Shown here: positions 22,401 through 33,782 of the stretch, piece by piece
Layout of the letters: each line of letters opens with the position of its first letter
How positions within the stretch are numbered: the stretch's first letter is position 1
Assembly (NCBI GenBank): GCA_037892935.1
Contig: JAYXKI010000016.1
Coordinates: 124,001-188,000, forward strand
DNA from: Phlebopus portentosus
Lineage: Eukaryota; Basidiomycota; Agaricomycetes; Boletales; Boletinellaceae
Direction of reading: 5' to 3'
Length of the DNA: 64,000 nucleotides
Program-made: the position numbers and the translations under genes
Notes under the pieces: generated by a model
Told to the model about the DNA's origin: nothing
What the model saw: the letters and a program-made list of their open reading frames with translations, nothing else
Database searches by the model: none

Positions 22401-23351
22401 CCGAGGAGTACAGTTCGATGCGAAGATGATGAGGGAGTTGTACAAACTCCTTCACATCGAAGGCAATCCGTCAACGGCGTACCACCCTCAAACGGACGGA
22501 CAGACAGAACGAGTTAATCAAGAACTCGAACAGTACCTTCGACTATACGTCAATCATCGACAATCAGACTGGGCAGACTGGCTAGCTCTCGCAGAGTTTG
22601 CGCACAACAATCGTGAACATTCGGCGACCAAACTATCACCCTTCTTCGTCAACACGGGACAACACCCTTCAGGCTTCACGGGCATTGGAACGACTTCGTC
22701 CAATCTATCGGCAGAAGAGTTTGCCAAACATGTCAAGGGAATACACGAACTCGCTCAGGCCAATCTGACCCAGGCCAATGAAGACATGAAGCGCTTTTAC
22801 GATCGTCACGCCGGGAAATCGATAGTCTATGAGATGGGACAAAAGGTCTTCTTAGATGGTCGAAACATAAAGACGATCCGACCAACGAAGAAGATGGATG
22901 ACAAATGGTTTGGCCCATTCGAGGTTATGGAAAGGGTGGGCGCGAGCGCATATAAGCTAAAGATCCCGAAGACATGGAAACACGTTCACCCCGTCTTTAA
23001 CGAGATCCTGCTCAAACCGGCCGTTCAACCGTCTTTCGAATCACAAAAGAAGCCGCCTCCACCCCCACCAGTGATCATTGACGAACAAGAAGAGTACGAG
23101 GTTGAAGAAATACTCGACTCACGTCTACATCGAGGAAGGCTCCAGTTCTTGGTCAAGTGGGTTGGATATGAGGAAGCGACATGGCAGCCGGAATCCGACG
23201 TCAAGGATAATGCACAGGAATCAATTCAAGAATTCTATCGCAAACATCCTGGAGCTCCACAAAAGTTAACAATACCTCGACAAAGCATGCGAACACTGTA
23301 TAGGTTCACGTCGTCAGAAGGATTATGTGGTTGGTCGGGACGCCCAACCTT

Positions 23352-23364
23352 GAGAGGGGGGTGA
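23352..23364 (+). promoter_or_regulatory. polypurine tract
   Basis: GAGAGGGGGGTGA ends exactly at the 3' LTR start (23365). It is the expected plus-strand primer and overlaps the last codons and stop of pol. Copy C has the same tract expanded to 14 G. Confidence 0.85.
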
Positions 23365-23785
23365 TGTAAGGACTCGAACATTTTCCTTTTCTTTTCTTAT
23401 GTCATCACTCATTTTAATATTCTTTTTCCTTTTCTTTTATTTTTTCTTATGCGCTTATTCATCCAATTGCCGGAACATTCCACAACGTTCTATCATGCTC
23501 ACTAATCATCTCATTCCTTGTCATGTGACTTCCTAATAGAGTAGACCTTTCCCGCGCTCAAAGTCTATATAAGTAGATAGTTTGACTCTTTCATTCCTTG
23601 TCTTTCTATTCTACTTACCTTCACTGCGACATAGGTATCTACTCTTGTATTATTAGTTTGCTGAAATCTACTTACCTTCACTGCGACATAGCGTGCGTAT
23701 AGCCCGGCAACTCGCGTTTAGCCAGTTGTTTGTTGTTTGTGTTGGCCGCCTCGAGATCGACGCCCGTTAGTCTCGCCGCCTAACA
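23365..23785 (+). repeat. 3' LTR of young element (421 bp)
   Basis: Same length as the 5' LTR and 99.3% identical by direct comparison (3 mismatches). It is followed by the target duplication ATTAT at 23786-23790. Confidence 0.95.
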
Positions 23786-23790
23786 ATTAT

Positions 23791-25141
23791 GCCCTCTTCA
23801 CCTCTTCTTTGTTTTGTTTGGAGGCTGTTATTTGAAAGGATCTTCTCCCATATTTATATTTAACTCAGTCTTCTTATGCAGGTATGTTGACCCCATTTGT
23901 GGCTATTTGTATATAAAGAGCTTGCTGTGTTAGGTCACTACATAATAGCTCCATTTTCCTTACCTTGTAATACATGTACAGTAGGAGTCACTGTGTCATG
24001 CTCCTCTCGTCGTTTCCTATCATAAGTATTCTGTTCTTCTATATGAAATCTGCCTCTGTATTTTTCCTGTATGTTAGCACATGTATAGATCAGATTGTAT
24101 TCTTTGGTAGTGATGATGCATAGTAGTGATGGTTCAAGTTCTGCCTGCTTTCATTTGATCAAGAGTTTGCTGTAAGTCAAAATTGTTTTTTTGTAGATAG
24201 TGGGCTTGTCTGTGTGAGCTGTGTACTGAGTGATAATGAACAGAACAAATTATAACTAACTGATCTGTTGCTGAGGCTTCTTGGTCTGCTCTGGCTCAAG
24301 ATACAAAGATGAATTTAAAGACATTGATGGACTTGATTTCAAAGGCTGCTGTATATTCTCTTCAGTGTCGATTGGATGGGATAGGTAGTGAAGGGTGGGT
24401 ACTGACCTGTTGGTAATTGAAACTTGCACAGACTCTAATATTCCCATCAAAAAATGATTGTAGCAGAAATGGTCAGGTTTTTCTGTCGAAGTACATGAGT
24501 TATGATGGGTAAAAGGGTAAGAGGGAGAGAAATCTGTATGTAGGCATGCTGGAGGACTGCCTTTCTCTATGAAGGACACCTCATTTAGCCACAAAACTCA
24601 TACATAGATACCACCCATCCTTGCATGAATTTATCTGCTTGAATCATATTTTTATGAGCAGTATGTTGTGAGCTACGATTTTTTCACTGTCTGAGGGAGG
24701 GGGTTGAGGTACTGACTTGATGAGGTTGTCTTTCTTGTATTGCCACTTACACACCACATTGTTTGGAAAATTTTACACCTGTAGAAGTGCATTTTCGAGT
24801 GCTTTTTTTACGTTATAATAGTATGTCTTAATATGCAATATTGAGTGAGCAATTGGCCGTTTTGTTCATTTTTGCTTTTTGAGGGCATGACACTAGTGAA
24901 AAATCATGTGATTTTGGCTTTTCTCATTACTTTTGCAAACAGCTGTAAGTCCTTCTCCTTGTTTTCTGGTCTGTCCGTGCGTCCCCAGTAAGCCTATAAA
25001 TCACGTGCCGAAGATCAGATCTATCTCAGGGTGGATCTCGGCGATTTCCCTTTGACCAGTAAGCTATATAGCTAGTTCTTTCGTTCTAGCTCGGCAGTAC
25101 GAGTTTCAAACTGTGACAGTCCGTTCACCAACAACCCTGAT
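23791..25141. other. AT-rich intergenic sequence, no gene supported
   Basis: Low-CpG, T-rich sequence that continues the old unit interrupted by the young element. ORFs such as 24594-24256 on the minus strand lack domain-like features. The last 200 bp, with a TATATAG-like motif at 25069-25075, probably form the promoter of the following gene. Confidence 0.5.
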
Positions 25142-26411
25142 ATGTCGAACATCGATATCTATTGGGAGGCGCTTGCCGGCACCCATTTTCCTCCCAAGCC
25201 AAGCTTTAATGACGAAACCTGTCAACACCCAGTGGTCTGAGCATTCCGTCTACTTGGAGATTGGATTTGATCTGATTTATGCTTTCGTAGGCAAACCCAG
25301 ACATAATTGGTCTTGGCGTGCGCATATCGTTCTACGCACAAACACTAATTTGTGGTCAGTCAAAAATCAAGCGCGGTTTCATGTACTAATGGCGAAATGA
25401 TGTGGGCAGCCCTGCATACTCAGCAGAGATCAAGCGTACACGTCTCTCTGGACGCTCGTTTTGTCCACGATTGTGTACACTGGGATAGCTCTTCTCCTAG
25501 GATTCAAAGTCCATCCACAATTGAGCCTTAATGACGCTGTCGTCATTATGTACCTTTTATCGTTGTCCTGGACAACTGTATATCTTACAACACCAAGGTT
25601 TTGGCATCTCAGGAGGCGAATGCTGCTCTTTGAGACCGTCTTTTTCGGCCACACTATTCTCCTTTGCGGATGTGAACTGGCGATACTTGCGCATGCAAGA
25701 TCCTTTGGTTCGCTGCCGGCCTGTAACTCGAGTGCAATTATGGTTCTCTTCAAGGAATTCCGGGTAGTACATACCGGGCAGGTAGTCGGGATCATTCTCC
25801 TCACCGTGCAATTGGTACTTTTTCTCTTGATTACGTTTTATGACTATGGAATGTTCGAACGCCGAAATGGAATTATCGGGCTCATATCTCGCATGTTCAA
25901 GCGAGAGAGAGGAGAAGGAGAAGGCATTGAGATGGTAACCCGTGATATGACTCAGTTTGCTGATAGGCCTGTCGTAATCCGACGAGGAAGTCGCCACGCT
26001 CCGGAGACTGAGTCACAAGCCGCAAGACCAGAACAAGTCGCGAATATTGTCACTATGATCGTCGTTTGGTTGGTTCTAGTCATAAATACCGAGTTCACCA
26101 TCCTCAAAAACCATTTCACGAATATGGGACAGTTCGCTTGGGGAGTAGGGCAGATCTTGGCCATGGCTCTTCTCATTGTCCCAGTATACAATCTAACAAA
26201 AACCCTTGCAGAAAGGTACCGGATCAGCCATTCGCATCCTTCTCTGGTCGGGGTAATGCCTGGCTCGTTGCGTCCTGACTTGAACGGAACAGATGATCGG
26301 CAAGAGCAGCACTTGGGGGCTGACCAACAGGAGCAAGGCTTTGGGGATGATCGACTGGAGCAACAATTGCCTGGAGGTGGTCGACAGGAGCCACAATCTC
26401 CTGGGAGATGA
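25142..26411 (+). CDS. multi-pass membrane protein of a fungal orphan family, copy 1
   Basis: Three exons inferred: 25142-25234, 25291-25354 and 25429-26411 (379 aa). Exon 1 begins MSNIDIYWEALAG. Exon 2 carries the family hallmark NPDIIGLGVRISFYAQ, which I recall from many uncharacterised Agaricomycete membrane proteins. Exon 3 has five to six hydrophobic segments (LVLSTIVYTGIALLLGF, VGIILLTVQLVLFLLITFY, ANIVTMIVVWLVLVI) and an internal PACNSSAIMVLFKEF motif. The C-terminal tail holds Gln/Glu/Asp-rich 10-aa repeats (DDRQEQ, DDRLEQ). Introns are 56 and 74 nt, and the second exon (64 nt) matches copy 2. Function is unknown. The stop at 26409 may result from a shift in the repeat, because homologous tail sequence continues in another frame. 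Confidence 0.75.
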
Positions 26412-27255
26412 TCAAGCAAATTCTCCGTCATCGGCTTCCCACGAAGGGGTAGCGCTAGACCCATGTCAGCCCTGTACTACAGAGCCTGTCGAACCCGTCG
26501 AATCACCTCATCTAACACCGCTTCCTGGATTGCAAATACTAGATGGACAATCACCACGCACTTGCGGTACGGTTGAGGCTCTTGATCAAGGTACGACGGA
26601 AGTTACAGCCTATGGCCGGTCAGAGGAGATTGCTGCACATCACAAAATGCAGGAGCCCTGCTTATTAGCAACGGACGACCAAACCGAAAGTAAACGGTTT
26701 AACTGGCCACGCAAAGCAGCTCAGGACGTGATTCGAGATTCCGCATCGGACGAGAACGTGACAGACAGATTTCCTGGACGGGCGTCGAATCGTCTGCCCA
26801 CTGAGCCTTGTCGCTCTGGTCCTTCCCGATGTACACCCGACTCGTCATTACTTGTTCCTTTCGAGGAGAGGGCTCCAAATGTGGCAGGCGACGGTGTGGA
26901 AGAGGACCAAATGAAGTCGGAAGAACAGGTTCCCCGGCGTGACAACGAAGGGGACGCACGGTCTATTCGGGATACACAGGATGAAGATACGAGGGATGAT
27001 CCGCCCAGACCAATCATTGATCCTTCGAATACACCGGCCAATCAAACACATTGCCCCCCGAGACTAATCGAACCAACTGATTGGCTGCCGCGCGAACTGG
27101 AGGAACACCAAGCTCCAATTAGTCAAGAGACATTGGCCCACTCGGAGGTGAATGAAACGGTGCAGCAAATAAGACTGATGCCTTCTTCACCCTGTTCCGA
27201 TACATGTTCGCCAAGGTCGTCCACGACTACCTTCTTCACTGCACCTGAAGAATGA
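26412..27255 (+). pseudogene. out-of-frame C-terminal tail continuing copy 1
   Basis: An open frame overlapping the end of copy 1 (open from 26293 to 27255) encodes a polar, low-complexity, acidic region. Its beginning (GDDQANSPSSASHEG, then EPVESPHLTPLPG) aligns with the in-frame tail of copy 2 (GDEANIQSSAFHSD, then HHLTAPSG). The tail therefore belongs to the same gene, and a +1 shift inside the 30-bp tail repeats at about 26300-26400, or a missed small intron, separates it. It is not likely to be an independent gene. Confidence 0.55.
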
Positions 27256-27961
27256 TAAGTATGTCCACGGACCTAACCGCTTGAAGTAAAAATATCAGAG
27301 GAGACTGAAGACACCGATACTGAGTAGGAGAGCACACTGCTTGGAATGCGACGGGCCGTTCTTTATAACTAAGGATCGGCTGAAATATAATTTTGATGGG
27401 AGTACAAAAGCGAGGAAGACCAGACGGCGGTCCCGGTACTCAGGTTTCCGTACCGGTCGTTGACCAGCCAGTTGGAGGATCCGGAATCACTTGCGCGGCC
27501 CGGGGTAGAAGACGTTGTGGACGCCTGCGGGAGCGTGCCCAAACGAGCCGATCGTCTGGGTGATACCATGGATGGCTTGGTGTGGAGAACAACCAAAAGC
27601 CACGACGGTCAACCATTTTTGACGATGGTCTCCGGCGCGATTCCTCTGATTATTACGAAGAAAGTCAGACACGTAGCAGGCTAAGGTGGCATCGAGACGA
27701 AACTACAGCTTAAGCTGTTTGTTTGAAACATTGATATTGGCAGCAATGGTAGCGTCATTACATAATTTGAAAATCTGAGAGTGGATCGGGTTAGGGTTTA
27801 TGAATGCACGTGTCTCAAGTTTCGTGCTTCTCTCGACGACGGAAAAGAAGCTCGTCAACGTACTGAACCACTGGATATCTGGATACCATTCTCTATCAGT
27901 TCTGGACTGTACATTTCTCCAAAGACATAAAGCTCGCCGTATTTGAAACGAAACAACATAG
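27256..27961. other. intergenic, no gene supported
   Basis: The open frame 27460-27684 has no recognisable features. The last 150 bp resemble the region upstream of copy 1 and probably contain the promoter of copy 2. Confidence 0.4.
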
Positions 27962-29402
27962 ATGTATTTGCTATTAGAATCAGAGTGTCGGTCGCCAGAG
28001 GTATGAGCACATCCACTTCCACCCCGGATAAATGATTTTGGTCTGATCTATGCTTCCCCAGGCAAATTGCGACATCGTTGGTCTCGGTGTGCGCATCTCG
28101 TTCTACACGCAAACGTTCATCTACGGTCAGTAAAGAAACAAGTGCGATTTTAAACATTTTATGACTGTGTCCTGGGCAGCTCTTTTAGTGATGTTCGGGC
28201 CGACGTTCGAAAACATCATCTCAGCACTCTGGACTTGCCTGCTGTACGGCATCTCTTATGCCCTAATTGCGCTTATCCTGGGCTTCAAGGGCCATCCGGA
28301 ACTGACGTTGAATGACGCGGTTGTAATCATGTACCTTCTGTCACTGTCCTGGACAACTGCCTACCTTGCAACCCCGTGGTTTTGGCATCTCGGGAGGCGA
28401 ATGCCTCTTTTTGAGATCGTCTTCTTCGGCCACACTATTCTCCTCTTATTATGTCGCCTAGCAATACTCATTTCCGCGAAATCCTTTGGTTCACTGCCGG
28501 AGTGCAACTCGAGTGCAGTAATGGTCCTCTTCAAGGAATTCCACGTATTACGTACGGGTCAGGTAGTCGGGATCATCCTTCTCATCATGCAGCTGGTGGC
28601 ATTTCTCTCGATCACGTTGTATGACTATGGAATCTGCGAGCGCCGGAATCGAATTTTTGGGTCCGCATCTCAGATGTTTAGGCGAGCGAGGAGGAGAGAG
28701 GATGGTAATATGGGAATGCGTGATACAGCTCAGCAGAGACTCGCAGACAGGCCTCTCGTAATCCGACAAAGAGGCAGGAACGCTCCGCACGCTGGAGGGC
28801 AAGCCAGTAGATCCGAGTGGATCGCGAATATTTCCGCTGTAGTCATCGTTTGGTCGATTCTCGTCATGAATACTGAGCTAACTATTACACGGAACTATTC
28901 CGTGGGTATGCGACAGTTCGTTTGGGGCCCAGGACAGATCTCGGCGATGGCCCTTCTGGTTGTTCCTGTAACTAGTCTTGCTAAAGTCATTGCCGTGAGA
29001 TACCGAGTCGACTGGTTGCGCTATCTTCTGGTGGTAGAGGAAATACCTCATCCATTGCGTCCTCACGCGAATGGCATGGATGATCGCCAGGAGCAGGGCT
29101 TGGTGTCCCATACTACGGAGCAAGAATCATTTGAAGGCGACGAAGCAAATATTCAGTCATCAGCTTTTCACTCGGACGCAATGACTGGCCAACAGGCGGA
29201 GCGTGATGGAACAGAGGTGCTTGAGAGAATGGAAGTAACACTTCCTTTATCGTCTTCCGACACGAATGGAATGATACGCGAACCTGCATGTCAACACTCT
29301 ACGAAAGAGCCTGTCAAAGCAGTTGGATTACATCATCTGACAGCGCCTTCTGGATCGCAGAGACTCCATGAACAGGAGATGCAACAACCGTCGTATTCTT
29401 AG
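27962..29402 (+). CDS. multi-pass membrane protein of a fungal orphan family, copy 2
   Basis: Three exons: 27962-28000, 28062-28125 and 28180-29402 (441 aa). Exon 2 is again 64 nt and encodes NCDIVGLGVRISFYTQ. Exon 3 carries about six membrane segments (LYGISYALIALILGF, FFGHTILLLLCRLAILI, VVGIILLIMQLVAFLSITLY, VVIVWSILVMNTEL, ISAMALLVVPVTSL), the PECNSSAVMVLFKEF motif and an Asp/Gln/Glu-rich cytoplasmic-looking tail. Similarity to copy 1 extends into introns and into flanking DNA to about 29.9 kb, so it is a tandem segmental duplicate. Exon 1 is shorter than in copy 1. The stop abuts the MITE at 29402, but the empty site would also read TAG. Function unknown. Confidence 0.75.
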
Positions 29403-29577
29403 GCTGTGTTCGGTACTAGCCGCAGTCTCTTAGTCACGAACCTGCAAAAAAAGATGGTTTTGGCCAAGTCGTAGCTCTTGGCTGTCACTTTCCTGCCATC
29501 TTTACCTGCATGACTGCCTGTTACCAGGGCCAAGAGCCGCGTGGACTCCAAGGCCGCGACTAGCACCGAACGCAGCC
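29402..29577. mobile_element. 176-bp MITE, TTA target duplication (PIF/Harbinger-like)
   Basis: Terminal inverted repeats of about 22 bp match at 19 positions (left GGCTGTGTTCGGTACTAG; right, read inverted, GGCTGCGTTCGGTGCTAG). The element is flanked by TTA at 29399-29401 and 29578-29580. It has no coding capacity. It lies in copy 2 of the membrane-gene duplication but not at the equivalent place in copy 1, so it inserted after the duplication. Confidence 0.8.
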
Positions 29578-29580
29578 TTA

Positions 29581-30620
29581 GGTTACGGCTGAGACATGAT
29601 CAACGTGGAAATTCCAACCCGTGGCTAGTAGGAAGAAGTTGCTGCACATCATATGCGGAATCCCTCTTTGGCACCAGATTACTGAACTGAAAGCAAGGGG
29701 TTGCACTCGTCACGCAGAGGATCTCGGAATAAGTTACAAGAGTCCTCGAGATCAGCTAAAAGCAGAAAAGGGAAATGGCAGACGAATTCTGTGGACAGGA
29801 ATGGCTCGCCATACTGTCGAGATGTGTGTAACTGCCGCTGCAGCTGCCATCCTAGATGCACCTGCCTCGTCATTACTTGCTGCCCTACCTGCGAGCGGGG
29901 GCGAATACGGCAGGCGATAGTGTGGAAGAGGAGCCGAAAGGACCGGCTGGACCGGCTTTCTTATGGAATTATCTACAAATAGTACGTCCAGACCTGCTGG
30001 ATGGGTCTTGCAACGAATTCGCTGGCTGGAGTTCGGAGGGGGCTGAGTTCAGGACACGTGACATATACCCGCGAACTATATATACATGTATAGATAGAAT
30101 GGATTAGCCTGAATGGGAGTGTCGGCGACAAAGTTGGAAAGTTTAGGTCACGTGGTAAGCGCCAAACCTCAGGATGGAACCACGGTTGCTTTTGGGTCTC
30201 AGTCTCGCCGAACATGTGGACGGCATGATTGACGGCTTTCCTTCCCCTGAGCGCCGAACGGGGATGATGGAAGCACGGAACCATGGAAAATGCTTCTTGG
30301 ACGTTGAACACCGATCGTGAATGTGAGTGAAGGTGGAAAGAACTAGGTCACGTGACTGACGCCAAGTCTCTCGGGACCGGGAGTTAGATGGGCTCGAATG
30401 TTTACATCTAACTGGTCGATCGACGTGATATATGTTGCTCGGCAAGTGACCATATATGTTCTGATCGACGTTGCGAGCTGAACGAGGTTTTCTAATAGAC
30501 TTCATTCATTTCTACGTTGAGCTTGCTTGATCTACTGCACCCTACTATCGTTCTTTGCATCCTCATTATACCGTCAATCATCCTAAATTTGCTTCACATT
30601 TCCGGACCGACAACTCCAAG
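29581..30620. other. decayed duplicate of the membrane-gene tail plus intergenic DNA
   Basis: Up to about 29950 the sequence still aligns with the tail and 3' region of copy 1 (for example TTGCTGCACATCA near 29637 and 26631; CTCGTCATTACTTG near 29866 and 26843) but is out of frame. From 30000 to 30500 two loosely similar blocks carry GGTCACGTG E-box-like motifs (30146, 30340). The leader exon of the next small gene ends at 30620. Confidence 0.5.
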
Positions 30621-30763
30621 GTGAGATACATGCATCTTTTCGATAGCTGCACCTGACACGAGACTTAGTACTGCTTAGCATTATCCAGTCCGTACACGAG
30701 TCCTTTGCATTTTTCTACGTCTCTACGTCGTATTGACAACTACTCGCGCCTGTTATCTCTCAG

Positions 30764-30979
30764 ATGGATGACGAAGCCAGCTTCTACGGCTACGGCCGTT
30801 TCTGCAGCATGTTCTTTGAAGCCATTGGCCATACAATGGCCTGGTTTTTTCATATCTTCGACAGATCTTCTGCTCGGCGTCAAGAAAGCACGGAGATGGT
30901 ATGAAGGGATGCTTTAAAGGTGATATTTTTTCCTGGATTTGCCGTCCGATTCTGACACAAAAGCTTTCAGGCGATGTGA
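30764..30979 (+). CDS. possible small spliced gene, 47 aa
   Basis: A canonical intron (GTGAGA...TTATCTCTCAG, 30621-30763) sits in the presumed 5' UTR and ends just before the ATG. Exon 30764-30898 and exon 30971-30979 are joined across an intron with GTATGA, CTGAC branch site and TTTCAG. The product starts MDDEASFYGYGRFCSMFFEA and has a hydrophobic middle (GHTMAWFFHIF) and a charged C-terminus, so it may be membrane-associated. No family is known to me. The splice signals are good, but the short ORF could be chance. Confidence 0.4.
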
Positions 30980-31640
30980 TTCTGTATACGGACATGCTAT
31001 AGACATGACAATTGCTTAGTATCAAATATTACTGAAGACCTAGCTTGTATCGATTTTCTGTGCTTTTAACCACCTTTCCTTATTGCTGCACGTGACTCCA
31101 GAGATTAATCTTGCCTATTCTTATCTCGAATAGAAGTACTACATAGTCCTAAATCCTTCTACCACATTTGATGCGCCTTGATTTATGCAATAGCAATGCA
31201 CAACTACCAATTCTCGATCGAAATGTTCCGTTTTTGGAAGGTGATCGGCGCGTGCTTCAACCTACTCACACACGCGCTTCTGCTATGCATTACACCTGGG
31301 GCAAAACCCTTTTTCCGAGCCTCAAAAACTTGATCCGGAACTGGAATCCAGCCAATCAGAGGCGAGCTTTCCAATTCTGTTTCCTATTTAAGCGGCTCAG
31401 AAACAGAATTCTGCCCGCTGTGTTAATGTCTGTTGGCTTTTAATATTCTGAAGAATCAATGGGGAATTTTAGGAATTTCGTGGCCTTTTCTTCTTATGAT
31501 TTGCGTTGAAGAATAAGGCAGAATAAATTTATGATAAGGATAAGCAAAACGTTACTGGCGTACATCTAAGAGTGCCGTTCTTCCTCAAGAGACTCGTCGA
31601 GATTATCAATCTATGGGCCTTTGTCGTGTATTCCCCTTTC
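30980..31640. other. intergenic, no gene supported
   Basis: The open frame 31168-31443 (91 aa) has no conserved features and no splice context. The rest is AT-rich. Confidence 0.4.
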
Positions 31641-33600
31641 CGGAGAGTTCTACTTGAAGTCAACAATGTCCTTCTCCTTGCGTAGGTAGGACAGCACACA
31701 CCGCATCTCCGTCATAGGGCCACCCGACGCCGACACGTTCGCTTTGAATCCGCTGCTTGACGTACGCGAGAGGCCTGTGAGCTGACGGACTCCGGGCGCT
31801 GGTGAGGTGGGCCATTATGTGCCGCGAGGTCCTTGCAACATGACTCTTGCTCAAGGAAGGTACGAGGAGGAGCGTAGAACGACAGTGCTTACCGAGCTCT
31901 GAGATCCACGATCTCCTTGTAGAAGACTTCTCGCTGCTGGTTCCAATTATTTTCCGATGCAGTCGACTTGGCCTGAGCAGTCGCAGCCTGGATCATCTTC
32001 TCATGTAACGAGACCCACACCTTTCTGAGCTCCTTGAGACAGTCCACGACCTTGAGCGACCCGGTATGAGCGACGGTTTTGCGAGAATACTCCTCTTCGG
32101 CAGTCTTATATAGTGGGTAAGTCCAGCCCTACCCCTGAAATCTTAGGAAGACCTGCCTTGGCCCGTTCCGTCTGTTCCGGCACCTTGTTCTCAGGAGACG
32201 CCCGATCACTGAGAGAGCTCCTCTCGGCATTGGCGATACCAACAAATGTCTTCCAGCATCTTCTTGTCCTGAGTGCATGATCACATACTCTTCGAGCGGC
32301 CGTTGAAGCTCACCGCTCTTCTCGGCAAGTCGAGCGATATCATCCTGCAGAGAAGACATTTTTCTCCTCAAGCCCCTTCCGTTCACCTTAAAAATAATGA
32401 ATATACATATATGATGCAGAGGGCAAATGAGCTTCCCGTACCTCAACTTTAGTGATCTGGGCCTCGACCGATACCCTATACCCGTCATGCGCGGCGGGCA
32501 GTGCTTGAAAAGCAGTTTCACTGGCTTGACTAATTTCCTGGAATTGCTGCACATGGCGAGATCACCTCCGGCAGACTTGGGTGCAGCTCTGCGTCATGCC
32601 GTGGAAGACAGTGATCAGCGAACACTAATAAATACGGTCAAGCTCACCGAGGCTCGGCAAGTTCAGCCTTGAAGTCCTGCTCCGAGCCGTCTTCGTCAGT
32701 TGATTGTGATATGGCACCAGTCGTGATAGTGTTCGAGGACGTACCTCGCTCATAAACGGTAATCTTTCTCGATTCATTTGTGCCTACTTGACAAGCTCAT
32801 CGGCCCGTTCTCGTAAGTGAGTGCGTTCGACTTATATCGGCCTTCATGAGAGGTTATCGGGCCTTCGACGAATACTCCGCGTGCCATGATGGATAGTAAC
32901 GTAGAAGACATCTTCAGAACGCTGTGATTGTTTCGTGCACCTCGCGGATAACCTATTCTGATCGTCCTCCATTCGTGCCTTGTACTTCTGTTCAGAATTT
33001 TCCATTCTTGCCGAAATCTCGCGGACCTAACCCAATAGAGCCATGTTCGTTTACTGTCAACTAATCTGTAAACCTTCATCTGAAGGCAGCGGCGCGTCCT
33101 GTAATCGATCCAGTTCCTTGAGGAGACCTTTGATTTGCGAGTATCGTCAAGCTGCCAGCTCTATAGAACGTTCTCTCGCTTCAGGTTCTCTTCGTCATTC
33201 TTCGCGTTTTGAAGCTTTACCAGAGAAACGCCGCTGTTTGTGAGTGCTCGAGAGACCTGAGTCGCAAACTGGACTTGCTGTAGGTCGCTCGATCTCTTGC
33301 TTCCCGATAACTGGGACCCAAATTGAAATTAATGCCAGTGATCAATGTAAAAAGGGAGTCAACATACTTCTTCTTCAAATGCAGCAATAACTCCAGCAAG
33401 AGTACGAATACCATTTCTTGACCAATTCGCATTGCATCCTAACGTATTCAGAGTAAACCTCGGTGAACTTCTCCTGCATGCTGCTGATCGTTGAAATGAT
33501 TATACATATTAGAACTGAACAAGCTAGGCAAATCTCCAGGACCGATGCATAGTCATAGAGCCAATACAATGCATGAATCCCATTTACTTATCATAGTGAA
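31640..33600 (-). pseudogene. decayed TPR/MLP-like nucleoporin copy (inverted)
   Basis: The minus strand aligns in order with the plus-strand copy at 37.3-40.8 kb: 32600-32430 with 38470-38640, 32400-32250 with 38630-38770, and 31860-31650 with 39160-39330. Coding fragments are coiled-coil (SSLQDDIARLAEKSGELQRP). An intron (GTACGG...TTTTTAAG, about 32390-32440) splits one block that is continuous in the other copy. No long frame survives. It is called TPR/MLP-like from its relative, where the motifs are clearer. Confidence 0.5.
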
Positions 33601-33782
33601 AGATCAAGTCAACGGGGTAGCTACAAGGTAAAATGAATCCAACGAGAGACCATAGTAGAATCAGAGAAAGCGGAAAGACGTTATTTCGCCCCCCACCGAT
33701 CATACTTCCTGCCATCGGAAAACGTAGAAGGGATGGTCAGAAGAGATCGAGTATTGCACGTCTGCAACGAACCTTCCACAAA

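Larger units (their letters stand above)
19398..23364 (+). pseudogene. pol: Pol polyprotein of young element (two lesions)
   Basis: The Pol frame starts in the -1 register of gag. In order it holds a spacer, a retropepsin (DSGCTGS, about 19984-20004), RT ([28 protein letters not shown] at 20935-20946), RNase H ([30 protein letters not shown]), an integrase with HHCC zinc finger ([22 protein letters not shown]), a D,D-E core (VDLIGELPESNG, DRGVQFDAKMM, HPQTDGQTERVNQE), a GPF-type module (KWFGPFEVMERVGASAYKL) and a C-terminal chromodomain (EVEEILDSR, FLVKWVGYEEATWQPESD). Lesions: tandem ATCG duplication at 20007-20014, giving a TGA at 20016; and a TGA at 20995-20997 where copy C has CGA. After that the frame is open for 788 codons to 23364. 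Confidence 0.9.
17176..23785 (+). mobile_element. young Ty3/gypsy chromovirus, nearly intact (6610 bp)
   Basis: Complete element with 421-bp LTRs that differ at only three sites (all transitions) and a perfect 5-bp target duplication ATTAT (17171-17175, 23786-23790). It encodes Gag, then Pol in the order protease-RT-RNase H-integrase-chromodomain, which defines Ty3/gypsy chromoviruses. Primer use looks like the Tf1/sushi self-priming type (see PBS). Two lesions are seen: a 4-bp duplication in protease (20007-20014) and an in-frame TGA in RT (20995-20997). It is therefore recent but probably not autonomous. Confidence 0.95.

Noticed and set aside
25430..26464. Overlapping minus-strand ORFs opposite membrane gene 1
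   Set aside because: Membrane gene 1 has conserved introns and a paralogue; the antisense frames do not.
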